Below are positions 49,655 through 57,842 of a stretch of DNA of 64,000 nucleotides, piece by piece. Position numbers and translations under genes: made by a program. The stretch comes from Brevundimonas sp. (GTDB taxonomy: Bacteria; Pseudomonadota; Alphaproteobacteria; Caulobacterales; Caulobacteraceae). Each line of letters begins with the position of its first letter. Position 1 is the stretch's first letter. The notes beneath the pieces are model-generated. The model was not told the origin of the DNA. It searched no databases and saw only the letters and a program-made list of their open reading frames with translations. The DNA is taken from the NCBI RefSeq assembly GCF_027487935.1, contig NZ_JAIYCP010000010.1, positions 62,001 through 126,000 on the forward strand, written 5' to 3'.

Positions 49655-51148
49655 GTGAGCCTGTCCCAAGAGCCTCAAAAGACGCAGTCGACGTCCGCGT
49701 CCAATGATCCGGGCCGTGTGCCGGCCTGGCGTAACCTGCCGCGCCGCAGCCGGGGCCTGTCCCTTCGCACCCTCGTCATCCTGCGCTGGATGGCGATCTT
49801 CGGGCAGAGCGCGACGATCGCGACGGCGACCCTCTATCTCCATTTCGACCTGCCGCTGTGGGGCTGTCTGGCCGCCATCGCCGCCAGTGTGGCGATGAAT
49901 CTGAACGCCACCGCCCGACTGAAGCGGAGCGACGGATCCCTGCCCGACGGCCGGCAGACGGCGGCGCATCTGGGGTTCGACATCCTGCAGCTGTCGATCC
50001 TGCTGGGGCTTACCGGGGGGCTGCAGAACCCCTTCTGTCTGCTGCTGGTCGCCCCGGTGACGGTGGCGGCGGCCTCGCTGCCGGGACGGCAGGCCGCGCT
50101 CATGGGGTTGATGGTGCTGGCTGCGACGGTCAGCCTGTTCTTCATCGCCCTGCCGCTGCCCTGGCAGGCGGGGACCGAGCTGAACCTGCCGCCGCTCTAC
50201 AAATTCGGCATCGGCATGGCGCTGGTGACGGGGGTGATCTTCACCGCGGCCTATGCCTGGCGGGTGGCCGCGGACGCCGAGAAGCTGGAACTGGCCCTGG
50301 CCACGACCCAGGACGTGCTGCAACGCGAGCAGCGGCTGGCGGCCCTCGGCGGGCTGGCGGCGGCGGCGGCGCATGAGCTCGGCACGCCGCTGGCGACCAT
50401 TCAGGTGGTGGCCAAGGAGCTGCTGCGCGCCTCCGCCAAGGACGGCGCGGCGGCTGAGGATGCGGCCCTGATCCTGCAACAGGCCGAGCGCTGCCGCGAG
50501 ATTCTCAAACGCCTTTCGCAACAGCCGGAGGAGGGCGAGACGGCCTTCGCCGAGGTCGGGCTGAAAGCCCTGCTGGAAGAGGTGGTCGAGCCCCATCGCG
50601 GTTTCGACCTGGCCTTCGAGGTCTCGGTGCGCACGGCCTCGGGCGAGCCCGTACCCCGCGTGCGCCGGCTGCCCGAAGTGGTTCACGGCCTGTCGACCCT
50701 GGTCGAGAACGCCGCCGATTTTGCCGGTTCGAAGGTGCGGGTAAGGGCGCTTGTCGACGCCGGTTTCATTGAGATCGAGGTCGTCGACGACGGACCCGGC
50801 TTCCCCGCCGACATCCTGCCGCGTCTGGGCGAGCCCTATGTGACCAGCCGTCCGCAGGGCAAGGCGCGCCGCGCGCTGGCCGCCCAGATCGCCGCCTCGG
50901 TCGCCGCCGCTGCGCCGGGCCGCAAGGGACGGAAGGTGGGCAAGGCCGCGCCTCCGCCCGAGACCATCGCCCCCAGCCAGGGCGGGATGGGACTGGGCTT
51001 CTTCATCGCCCGCACCCTGCTGGAACGGACCGGGGGCAAGGTCTTTGTCGGCCCCGGCGACGGGGGCCAGACCCCGGCCAGGGGTCAGCCGAAGGGCGCG
51101 CGGGTGGCCGTGCGCTGGTCCCGGTCGGCGCTGGAGGTGCCGTCGTGA
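49655..51148 (+). CDS. regB: Redox sensor histidine kinase RegB/ActS
   Basis: The 497-residue kinase starts at GTG 49655. It has about six membrane segments (45-190), with the RegB quinone-binding signature GGLQNPFCLLLVAPVTVAA (about 115). The H-box is AAAHELGTPLATI with His240. The redox-active Cys is Cys280 in QQAERCREILKRL, as in Rhodobacter RegB. N and G boxes follow (VENAADFAG, DDGPGFP, GMGLGFFIART). RegB autophosphorylates under low oxygen and phosphorylates RegA. A longer-than-usual insertion of Arg/Ala/Pro residues sits near residue 405-440. It pairs with regA, 71 bp downstream. Confidence 0.94.
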   Translation: MSLSQEPQKTQSTSASNDPGRVPAWRNLPRRSRGLSLRTLVILRWMAIFGQSATIATATLYLHFDLPLWGCLAAIAASVAMNLNATARLKRSDGSLPDGRQTAAHLGFDILQLSILLGLTGGLQNPFCLLLVAPVTVAAASLPGRQAALMGLMVLAATVSLFFIALPLPWQAGTELNLPPLYKFGIGMALVTGVIFTAAYAWRVAADAEKLELALATTQDVLQREQRLAALGGLAAAAAHELGTPLATIQVVAKELLRASAKDGAAAEDAALILQQAERCREILKRLSQQPEEGETAFAEVGLKALLEEVVEPHRGFDLAFEVSVRTASGEPVPRVRRLPEVVHGLSTLVENAADFAGSKVRVRALVDAGFIEIEVVDDGPGFPADILPRLGEPYVTSRPQGKARRALAAQIAASVAAAAPGRKGRKVGKAAPPPETIAPSQGGMGLGFFIARTLLERTGGKVFVGPGDGGQTPARGQPKGARVAVRWSRSALEVPS

Positions 51149-51219
51149 TGTCGCACCCCCCGTCTGAACCTTGACCGTCGCCGTACCCTTACCGACTTGA
51201 GCACAGCTGGAGACGCCTG

Positions 51220-51774
51220 ATGCCTGATACTGAAGCCCGGATCGCCGCCCTCGCCGACAAGACCCTGCTGGTGATGGACGACGACAATGCCCTGCGCACC
51301 CGACTGGGCCGCGCGCTGGAGAGCCGCGGTTTCGAGGTCACCCTCGCGGCCTCGCTGGCCGAGGCCTTCGAGGCACTGAAGACCTCCGTGCCCGCGTTTG
51401 CCGTGCTGGACATGCGGCTGGAGGACGGCAACGGGCTGAAGGTGGTCGAGGCCATCCGCGACCGGCGCGAGGACGCCCGCATCATCATGCTGACCGGCTA
51501 CGGGGCGATCGCCACGGCGGTGGCGGCGGTCAAGGCCGGGGCGGTCGACTATCTGCAGAAGCCAGCCGACGCCGACGATGTGGTCAAGGCCCTGCTGGCC
51601 ACCGGCGAGGCCCCCGAGCCGCCCGAAAACCCTATGAGCGCCGATCGGGTGCGCTGGGAGCATATCCAGCGCGTCTATGAGCTGTGCGACCACAATGTCT
51701 CGGAGACGGCGCGGCGACTGGGGATGCACCGGCGGACGCTGCAGCGGATTCTGGCGAAGCGGGCACCGCGGTAG
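51220..51774 (+). CDS. regA: Response regulator RegA/ActR
   Basis: The 184-residue regulator has a receiver with Asp pocket MDDD (about 19-22), phospho-acceptor Asp64 in FAVLDMRLEDG and Lys in YLQKPADADDV, a Pro-rich hinge (GEAPEPPENP) and a Fis-type HTH VSETARRLGMHRRTLQRILAKRAP that is nearly invariant in RegA/PrrA/ActR. It controls respiratory, carbon-fixation and redox genes when phosphorylated by RegB (family knowledge). The family lacks an AAA domain, as here. Confidence 0.95.
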   Translation: MPDTEARIAALADKTLLVMDDDNALRTRLGRALESRGFEVTLAASLAEAFEALKTSVPAFAVLDMRLEDGNGLKVVEAIRDRREDARIIMLTGYGAIATAVAAVKAGAVDYLQKPADADDVVKALLATGEAPEPPENPMSADRVRWEHIQRVYELCDHNVSETARRLGMHRRTLQRILAKRAPR

Positions 51775-51828
51775 GACAGCACCACACGGTCGAAGGCGGG
51801 GGCGCCAGTTCTCCTGTCTGGATGCCTT

Positions 51829-52022
51829 GTCATCCCGGACGCAGCGAAGCGGCGATCCGGGACGATCGCCGCACATCTCTTGACCGCCCGGACGGCCCTT
51901 GCCGAGCCGGGCGACGGGGTGGTCGTCCTTACCCTCGCTCCGGGTAAGCTGTCGCTTCCCGGAGCCCATGAAACAGATGTCCCGAACGTCCCGGCTCTCC
52001 GCTTCGCTTCGGCCGGGATGAC
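51829..52022. repeat. Dispersed palindromic repeat pair, copy B
   Basis: The left unit (51829-51863) and the right unit (51988-52022) are inverted copies of the 35-bp repeat; the right unit is exactly the reverse complement of 20962-20996. The 124-nt interior has its own GC-rich inverted pieces. The 375-nt gap between regA and pnp holds this element and the pnp terminator, and no gene that I can support. Confidence 0.8.
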
Positions 52023-52092
52023 AACTTCTGCGCTGTACTTCGGTCGAGATGACGAGACCGACGCTGACTTTCCTGTCGGCAGAAGGACCAGG

Positions 52093-52123
52093 AAAAAGGC
52101 CCCGGTGTTTCCACCGGGGCCTT
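52093..52123 (-). terminator. Terminator of the rimP-to-pnp operon
   Basis: A perfect 12-bp stem AAGGCCCCGGTG / CACCGGGGCCTT has a 4-nt loop. It is followed on the minus strand by TTTTTCC. It lies 27 nt after the pnp stop. Confidence 0.9.
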
Positions 52124-52149
52124 CTGCTTTTCAGACGTGACGCCGCGTC

Positions 52150-54378
52150 CTAGCGACGGCTGCGACCGCGGTCGCGATCACCGCCGCCTTCACGCTTGGG
52201 ACGGCCGCCGGTGTCGTCGGACAGCGGGGGCTCGCCGCGTTCGGCGCGTTCGGCGTTGATCTTGTCGGTGATGTCCTCGCCGGTGGTCTGGTCGACGACC
52301 TTCATCGACAGCTTGGTTTTGCCGCGATCGTCCATGCCGAGGAACTTCACCTTCACTTCCTGGCCTTCGCTCAGGACGTCGGCCGGGTTGGCGACGCGTT
52401 CCAGGGAGATCTGGGACACATGGACCAGGCCGTCCTTGGCACCGAAGAAGTTCACGAAGGCACCGAAGTCGACGACCTTCACGACCTTGCCGGAGTAGAT
52501 GGTGCCGGGCTCGGGCTCGGACACGATCGACGAGATCCAGTTCTTGGCGGCGTCGATCTTCTCCTGCTCCGAGGCCGCGATCTTCACCGTGCCGTCGTCC
52601 TCGATGTTGATCTTGGCGCCGGTCTTTTCGACGATCTCGCGGATGATCTTGCCGCCGGTGCCGATGATGTCGCGGATCTTGTCGGTCGGAACCTTGATCG
52701 ACTCGATCTTGGGCGCGTATTCGCCCAGCTCGGTGCGGGCGCCGTCGATGGCCTTGTCCATCTCGTCGAGGATGTGCATGCGGCCGGCCGAAGCCTGGGC
52801 GATCGCCTTGCGCATGATCTCTTCGGTGATGCCTGCGACCTTGATGTCCATCTGCAGCGAGGTGATGCCTTCGCGCGTACCGGCCACCTTGAAGTCCATG
52901 TCGCCGAGGTGATCTTCGTCACCCAGGATGTCGGACAGGATGGCGAACTCGCCCGAGGGCTCGAGGATCAGGCCCATGGCGATGCCCGAGACCGGGCGAA
53001 CCAGCGGCACACCGGCATCCATCAGCGCCAGCGACGACCCACAGACCGTGGCCATCGAGGAGGAGCCGTTGGACTCGGTGATCTCCGACACCAGGCGGAT
53101 GGTGTAAGGGAAGTCTTCCGACGACGGCAGCATGGGACGGATCGCCCGCCAGGCCAGCTTGCCGTGACCGATTTCCCGACGGCCTGCGCCGCCCATCCGG
53201 CCGGTCTCGCCGACCGAGTAGGGAGGGAAGTTGTAGTGGAGGAGGAATTTCTCCTTGTAGGTCCCGCTCAGGGCGTCGACGTACTGCTCGTCCTCGCCGG
53301 TGCCGAGGGTGGCGACCACGATGGCCTGGGTCTCACCGCGGGTGAACAGGGCCGAACCGTGGGTGCGCGGGAAGACGCCGACTTCCGAGACGATGGCGCG
53401 GACCTTGTCGAGGGCGCGGCCGTCGACGCGGTGGCCGTTGTCGATGATGTCGCGACGCAGGACGTGGGCTTCACATTCCTTGAAGGCCGCGCCGAATTTG
53501 GCGGCATCGACGCCGTCCGGGTTTTCGTCGGTCTTCACCAGCTGGGCGGCGGCGGCCTTCTTGGCGGCATCGACGCCCGAGCGGCGCTCGTATTTGCCGG
53601 CGTGGGTGTAGGCGGCCTTGATGTCCTCGCCGACCAGCTTCTGGATGGCGGTGACGACCTCGGAGTGGTCCTCGGCGGTGAAGTCGAAGGGCTCCTTGGC
53701 GGCGTGTTCGGCCATTTCGATGATGGCCTCGATCACCGGCTGCATGCCGCGATGCGCGAACATCAGGGCGTTCAGCATGATCTCTTCCGACAGCTCCTTG
53801 GCCTCGGATTCGACCATCATCAGGGCGTCGAGCGTGCCGGCGACGACGAGGTCGAGCTGGCTGTCGTTCATCTGGTCGAGGGTCGGGTTGAGGACGTATT
53901 CACCGTCGATATAGCCGACGCGCGCGGCGCCGATCGGGCCCATGAAGGGCACGCCCGACAGGGTCAGGGCGGCGGAGGCGGCGACCAGGCCGACGATGTC
54001 CGGGTCGTTTTCCATGTCGTGCTGCAGCACGGTGACGACGACCTGGGTCTCGTTCTTGAAGCCCTTGACGAACAGGGGGCGGATCGGACGGTCGATCAGG
54101 CGGGAGACGAGGGTCTCCTTCTCGGTCGGACGGCCTTCACGCTTGAAATAGCCACCCGGGATCTTGCCGGCGGCGAAGGTCTTTTCCTGGTAGTTGACGG
54201 TCAGCGGGAAGAAATCCAGGCCCGGCTTGGGCGCGCGACCGTAGACGACGGTGGCGAGGACGACGGTCTCGCCGTAGGTGGCCAGAACGGCGCCGTCAGC
54301 CTGACGGGCGATACGGCCCGTTTCGAGGGTCAGCGGGCGTCCGGCCCAGTCAATCGTCTTGCGTTTGATATCGAACAT
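52150..54378 (-). CDS. pnp: Polynucleotide phosphorylase
   Basis: The 742-residue 3'-to-5' exoribonuclease has two RNase PH domains (the active one near 330-545, with [21 protein letters not shown] and [19 protein letters not shown]), then KH ([24 protein letters not shown]) and S1 ([22 protein letters not shown]) RNA-binding domains. It is about 30 residues longer than the E. coli protein, because of a basic tail ([17 protein letters not shown]), a feature of alphaproteobacterial PNPases that may bind RNase E or RNA. It follows rpsO with a 293-nt structured gap. Confidence 0.97.
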   Translation of the reverse strand: MFDIKRKTIDWAGRPLTLETGRIARQADGAVLATYGETVVLATVVYGRAPKPGLDFFPLTVNYQEKTFAAGKIPGGYFKREGRPTEKETLVSRLIDRPIRPLFVKGFKNETQVVVTVLQHDMENDPDIVGLVAASAALTLSGVPFMGPIGAARVGYIDGEYVLNPTLDQMNDSQLDLVVAGTLDALMMVESEAKELSEEIMLNALMFAHRGMQPVIEAIIEMAEHAAKEPFDFTAEDHSEVVTAIQKLVGEDIKAAYTHAGKYERRSGVDAAKKAAAAQLVKTDENPDGVDAAKFGAAFKECEAHVLRRDIIDNGHRVDGRALDKVRAIVSEVGVFPRTHGSALFTRGETQAIVVATLGTGEDEQYVDALSGTYKEKFLLHYNFPPYSVGETGRMGGAGRREIGHGKLAWRAIRPMLPSSEDFPYTIRLVSEITESNGSSSMATVCGSSLALMDAGVPLVRPVSGIAMGLILEPSGEFAILSDILGDEDHLGDMDFKVAGTREGITSLQMDIKVAGITEEIMRKAIAQASAGRMHILDEMDKAIDGARTELGEYAPKIESIKVPTDKIRDIIGTGGKIIREIVEKTGAKINIEDDGTVKIAASEQEKIDAAKNWISSIVSEPEPGTIYSGKVVKVVDFGAFVNFFGAKDGLVHVSQISLERVANPADVLSEGQEVKVKFLGMDDRGKTKLSMKVVDQTTGEDITDKINAERAERGEPPLSDDTGGRPKREGGGDRDRGRSRR

Positions 54379-54671
54379 GTTTCGTCTTTCGTATCCCGCG
54401 GGCGAATTCCACGCGGGGTCCCATCAGTGGGTGGAGCGTCGGGCGTTCAGTCCTTCGGTCCATGGGTCCCCGCGCCATCGCGGAAAACCCGGGAGAAGAG
54501 GACCGGTCTGGCCCTCGCGTCAGTATCCTCGGGAACCCGATTCACGGCCTCGGCGCGAACGCATCGACCGACCGGGTTCCTGCACCAGTTCGTCCGGCGG
54601 TGCGCCGGTCTCTGGATGCGGAAAGAGGCGCGGACATGGCCCGCGCCCCGAAACTCATCCGCTTTCTGTGC
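54379..54671 (-). promoter_or_regulatory. rpsO-pnp intergenic leader with hairpins
   Basis: No gene is visible. A stem GGCGCGG / CCGCGCC (54627-54647) lies 24 nt after the rpsO stop with TCTTT following on the minus strand, so it may terminate or process the rpsO mRNA. A long-range inverted repeat GGAACCCG / CGGGTTCC (54532-54539, 54573-54580) is in the pnp leader. In enterobacteria this leader carries an RNase III site for pnp autocontrol; the same role here is inference. Confidence 0.5.
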
Positions 54672-54941
54672 CTAGCGGCGCAGGTTCAGCTTGCCGATCA
54701 GGGCGGTGTAGCGCTCACGATCAACCTTGCTGAGGTGGTCAAGAAGGCGACGACGCTGCGAGACCATCTTGAGCAGGCCGCGGCGCGAGTGGTTGTCCTT
54801 CTTGTGGGTCTTGAAGTGGTCGGTGAGGTTGGCGATGCGTTCCGAAAGGATCGCGACCTGGACCTCGGCCGAGCCGGTGTCGCCGGCGGAGCGGGCGTTT
54901 TCGGCGATGACTTCGTTCTTACGCTCGGGCGTAATCGACAT
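54672..54941 (-). CDS. rpsO: Ribosomal protein S15
   Basis: The 89-residue S15 binds 16S rRNA in the platform. The whole family pattern is present: [65 protein letters not shown] and [10 protein letters not shown]. The AAGGA ribosome site lies a few nt before the ATG. It lies between truB and pnp, the widespread bacterial order. Confidence 0.98.
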   Translation of the reverse strand: MSITPERKNEVIAENARSAGDTGSAEVQVAILSERIANLTDHFKTHKKDNHSRRGLLKMVSQRRRLLDHLSKVDRERYTALIGKLNLRR

Positions 54942-54989
54942 CGGGTGTCCTTTCCTTGCCCTACCGCGCTAAGCGCTACTTGAGGGCAG

Positions 54990-55919
54990 TTAGAGGTTAA
55001 ATACGCGGTCGGGTTCTAGTCGACCGGCCCGCAACTGACCGAGAGCGACGAGGGTCTGACCCTGAAAGGCTGAAACGGTTCTGGAGCCGTCCCGAAGGCG
55101 GCCTTTGAGCGTTTCGACCTGTCGGGGGAGCAGAACGATCGGTCGTCCCTGACGAAGCGAGAAGGCGTCCTGATCCGTCACGGCCAGCTCCGGGATGTCG
55201 TCCAGGGCGGTCGCGACGGGAAGCAAGCCTTCCGAGGCGGCGTCCCTATGCACCAGATCGGTCAGGAAATCCAGCGATACGGCGTTTTCCGTCGAGAACG
55301 GTCCGACCCGCTCGCGGCGCAGGGCGGAAACATGCCCCTCGGCCCCGAGAACCGCGGCCAGATCGCGCGCGAGAGACCGGACATAGACGCCCTTGCCGGT
55401 GCGGATCGTGAGCTCGATGTGGTCGGCGTCGGGTGCATTGCTGACGGCGGCCTCGTGGATCATCACCCGGCGGCTGGCCAGTTCGAAATCGGTGCCCTCG
55501 CGCGCCAGGTCATAGGCGCGCTGGCCGTCGACCTTGATGGCGCTGAACTGCGGCGGGATCTGATCGATCTCACCGGTGAAGGCCGGAAGCGCCGCGCGCA
55601 CCGCCCCGACATCCGGCCGCACATCCGAGCGGCCGGTGATCTCGCCCTCGCGGTCGAGGCTGTCGGTCGAAATCCCCCAGTTGATGGTGAAGCGATAGAC
55701 CTTCTGCGCCTCCATCATGAAGGGGACGGTCTTGGTCGCCTCGCCCAGGGCGATCGGCAGGATGCCGGAGGCCAGCGGGTCGAGGGTGCCGGCATGGCCG
55801 GCCTTCTGGGCGTCGAACAGGCGGCGGACCTTCGAGACGGCCTCGGTCGAACCCATGCCGAACGGCTTGTCGAGACAGACCCAGCCGTTGACGATCTCGC
55901 CCTTCTTGCGGCGGCCCAT
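54990..55919 (-). CDS. truB: tRNA pseudouridine-55 synthase
   Basis: The 309-residue protein makes pseudouridine 55 in the T-loop of tRNAs. The catalytic Asp is in [22 protein letters not shown] (about residue 43). [10 protein letters not shown], then [29 protein letters not shown] and [15 protein letters not shown] are all TruB motifs. Its ATG shares one base with the rbfA stop (TGATG), so the two are translationally coupled. Confidence 0.96.
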   Translation of the reverse strand: MGRRKKGEIVNGWVCLDKPFGMGSTEAVSKVRRLFDAQKAGHAGTLDPLASGILPIALGEATKTVPFMMEAQKVYRFTINWGISTDSLDREGEITGRSDVRPDVGAVRAALPAFTGEIDQIPPQFSAIKVDGQRAYDLAREGTDFELASRRVMIHEAAVSNAPDADHIELTIRTGKGVYVRSLARDLAAVLGAEGHVSALRRERVGPFSTENAVSLDFLTDLVHRDAASEGLLPVATALDDIPELAVTDQDAFSLRQGRPIVLLPRQVETLKGRLRDGSRTVSAFQGQTLVALGQLRAGRLEPDRVFNL

Positions 55920-56392
55920 CAGGCCTGACCGCCCTCGTCCCTCTCATCGTCCTCAAACGGCGAGACATAGACGTCGGCGCGGACGCGGGGGTCGTCGAGC
56001 AGGCGGTTGAGGCGTTCGGCGGCGGCGAAGCTCTCGTCATGGCGGAAGCGCAGGTCGGGGGTGAATCGCATGGCGATATGCCGGCCCAGCGCACCGCGCA
56101 GGAATTTGGCGTGGACGTTCAGGGCCTTGATGATCTCTTCGATATGACCGGCGACGGGGGCGGTCTCGACGCCGGCACCGAGCGGTTCCACGAAACAGGT
56201 GGCGTGTTTCAGATCGGGCGACAGCCGCACCTCGGTGACGGTGACCGAGACCCCGATCAGGGCCGGGTCGCGGATCTCGTTCTCGCGCATGACCTCGACG
56301 AGGGCGTGGCGGATCATTTCGGAGGCGCGCAGCTGGCGCTGGCTGACCGTGCCGGCCTTGGCGGCGGGCTTTCTGGGTTTGCGGTTGCTCAT
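55919..56392 (-). CDS. rbfA: Ribosome-binding factor A
   Basis: The 157-residue KH-like protein aids 30S maturation and cold adaptation. Typical segments are [43 protein letters not shown] and [15 protein letters not shown]. It has a basic N-terminus ([14 protein letters not shown]) and an acidic tail ([12 protein letters not shown]). It is preceded on the same strand by the DUF2459 gene, not directly by infB. Confidence 0.95.
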   Translation of the reverse strand: MSNRKPRKPAAKAGTVSQRQLRASEMIRHALVEVMRENEIRDPALIGVSVTVTEVRLSPDLKHATCFVEPLGAGVETAPVAGHIEEIIKALNVHAKFLRGALGRHIAMRFTPDLRFRHDESFAAAERLNRLLDDPRVRADVYVSPFEDDERDEGGQA

Positions 56393-56453
56393 GGCTTTGT
56401 CCTCGTCGCCTGTCGGGGATCGGACCCGGCTCTCAAAAGCGAAGGGGCGGGGT

Positions 56454-57164
56454 CTAGTCCCGCACGGTCCCTGTGTCCAATTGCGCCCGCTCGACTGCGG
56501 CCATGACCTCGGACGAGGTCACGGACCGGAGTGGCCGGACCGGCAGACCCGCGGCGTTCAGCACGCCGGCGCTCCAGTGGTTGCAGAGGCGGCCGATCCA
56601 GAAATGCTCGTGGCTGGCGAAGAAGCGGGCGTCGTCGCCGGCGCGGGCCGCGGCGATATGGGCCTGGCCCTGGTCGAGGTCCAGTGAGGCCTCGATATGG
56701 GCCACCATGGCCTCAAAGCCGGCGGTGGACAGATGCAGGGTGCGACGCCGGTCGGCGGCGACCAGATCGCGGGGATTGTCCTGGGCCGGGTCGAGCATGA
56801 TCACCGAGGCATTGCCGGGCCGGAAGAAGGCGCGGGCACCGTCGGCCAGGCGGTCACCGATCGGGCTCTGGTCCACATAGAACCGGGCGTCTCCCCAGCC
56901 GATCAGGATCCATTCTCCCGGCGGCAGGCTGCGTACCGCCCCGGCCAGCGGTCCGGAACCGGCCTCCAGATGCGCGCGCGGGACCGCGAGATCGGTGTGG
57001 AAGCCGTTGTCCAGCACGAGCACCTCGATCCCGTTGGGGTCGGCAGCGGGGGGCCAAAGGTCGGGCTTGCCCGGCGTGGTCCAGGTCCAGAGGCCGGCGA
57101 TGGCACCGAGCGTGACGGCGAGGATCATCGGCGCGAGCCCGGTTCCCTTCTGCCGGCGCCTCAT
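56454..57164 (-). CDS. DUF2459 (TIGR02117-type) membrane-anchored protein
   Basis: The 236-residue protein has a basic start (MRRRQKG), one membrane segment (about 12-28), and a domain with VLVLDNGFHTDLAVPRAHL, WILIGWGDARFYVDQS, VIMLDPAQDNPRD and HFWIGRLCNHWSAGVLNAAGLPVRPLRSVTSSEV. The last contains a Cys/His pattern like a papain-fold remnant, and the family is called DUF2459. The start could be the ATG at 57164 or the ATG at 57260, which overlaps the upstream stop as TGATG. I chose 57164 on family length. It sits inside the ribosome-biogenesis operon. Confidence 0.8.
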   Translation of the reverse strand: MRRRQKGTGLAPMILAVTLGAIAGLWTWTTPGKPDLWPPAADPNGIEVLVLDNGFHTDLAVPRAHLEAGSGPLAGAVRSLPPGEWILIGWGDARFYVDQSPIGDRLADGARAFFRPGNASVIMLDPAQDNPRDLVAADRRRTLHLSTAGFEAMVAHIEASLDLDQGQAHIAAARAGDDARFFASHEHFWIGRLCNHWSAGVLNAAGLPVRPLRSVTSSEVMAAVERAQLDTGTVRD

Positions 57165-57259
57165 CGGGCCGCCCGCCGTCGGGTGCCGCGCGGCGTTGAA
57201 ACCGGGGCGTCCGGTCCCGTCCGTCCGGGGGCGGGGCTGGGTCTGGCGCGAACGGTGCA

Positions 57260-57772
57260 TCAGGGCGTCGGGGTGGCGGCGTCCTCGCCGGGGCCGCTTT
57301 CGGGCGGCAGGGCCCATTCGCCACGCCAGTTGTAGGACAGCCTGACACAGGGCCGGTAGCCGCCGTCCGGCCAGCGACCGACCGCATGGATGCTCATGGG
57401 ACGGCCCATCCGGACCCGGCCCAGCACCATCCAGGCCTCATCTGCGCCCGGACAGAGGGCCCGGCTCAGGCCCCGGCCGCCGCCTTCCGGCGTGATCGTA
57501 TAGACCGCATATTCCGGCGACCCGGCCGGCAGGGCCTGTCGCACGGCATCAGGACCGCCGCGCCGGATATCGGCCGAACCGCGATTGGAGGTGGAGATGA
57601 TGCGTCGCACGCTGATCGCACCGAACAGGCCGCGTTCGGCTTCCAGGGTGATGCCGCGCGTCAGGGCCTGGGTGACCCGGTCCGAGGCGTCATAGGCCAG
57701 ATAGCGCGTCTCTGCCGCGGCCGGTCCGGCGACGGTGGAGAAGGCCAGCAGCAGGATCAGAAAGGGGCGCAT
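57260..57772 (-). CDS. Secreted protein of unknown function
   Basis: The protein has 170 residues from the ATG at 57772, with signal peptide MRPFLILLLAFSTVAGPAAA. The mature part has ETRYLAYDASDRVTQALTRGITLEAERGLFGAISVRRIISTSNRGSADIRRGG and then RALCPGADEAWMVLGRVRMG and YRPCVRLSYNWRGEW, with a Cys pair that could be a disulfide. I do not recognise a family. It follows the infB stop by 71 bp, after a hairpin, and its stop overlaps an upstream candidate start of the DUF2459 gene. These genes separate infB from rbfA. Confidence 0.7.
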   Translation of the reverse strand: MRPFLILLLAFSTVAGPAAAETRYLAYDASDRVTQALTRGITLEAERGLFGAISVRRIISTSNRGSADIRRGGPDAVRQALPAGSPEYAVYTITPEGGGRGLSRALCPGADEAWMVLGRVRMGRPMSIHAVGRWPDGGYRPCVRLSYNWRGEWALPPESGPGEDAATPTP

Positions 57773-57815
57773 GGCGAACTCATCCACAAAGGATGGGGCA
57801 GAATGGCGGCATTCG

Positions 57816-57837
57816 CCCTCCCCACTTCGGGGGAGGG
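57816..57837 (-). other. Palindromic hairpin after infB
   Basis: CCCTCCCC / GGGGAGGG with a 6-nt loop sits 6 nt after the infB stop. It resembles the hairpin at 48954. No T-tract follows, so read-through to the next genes is likely. Confidence 0.5.
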
Positions 57838-57842
57838 AGAAC

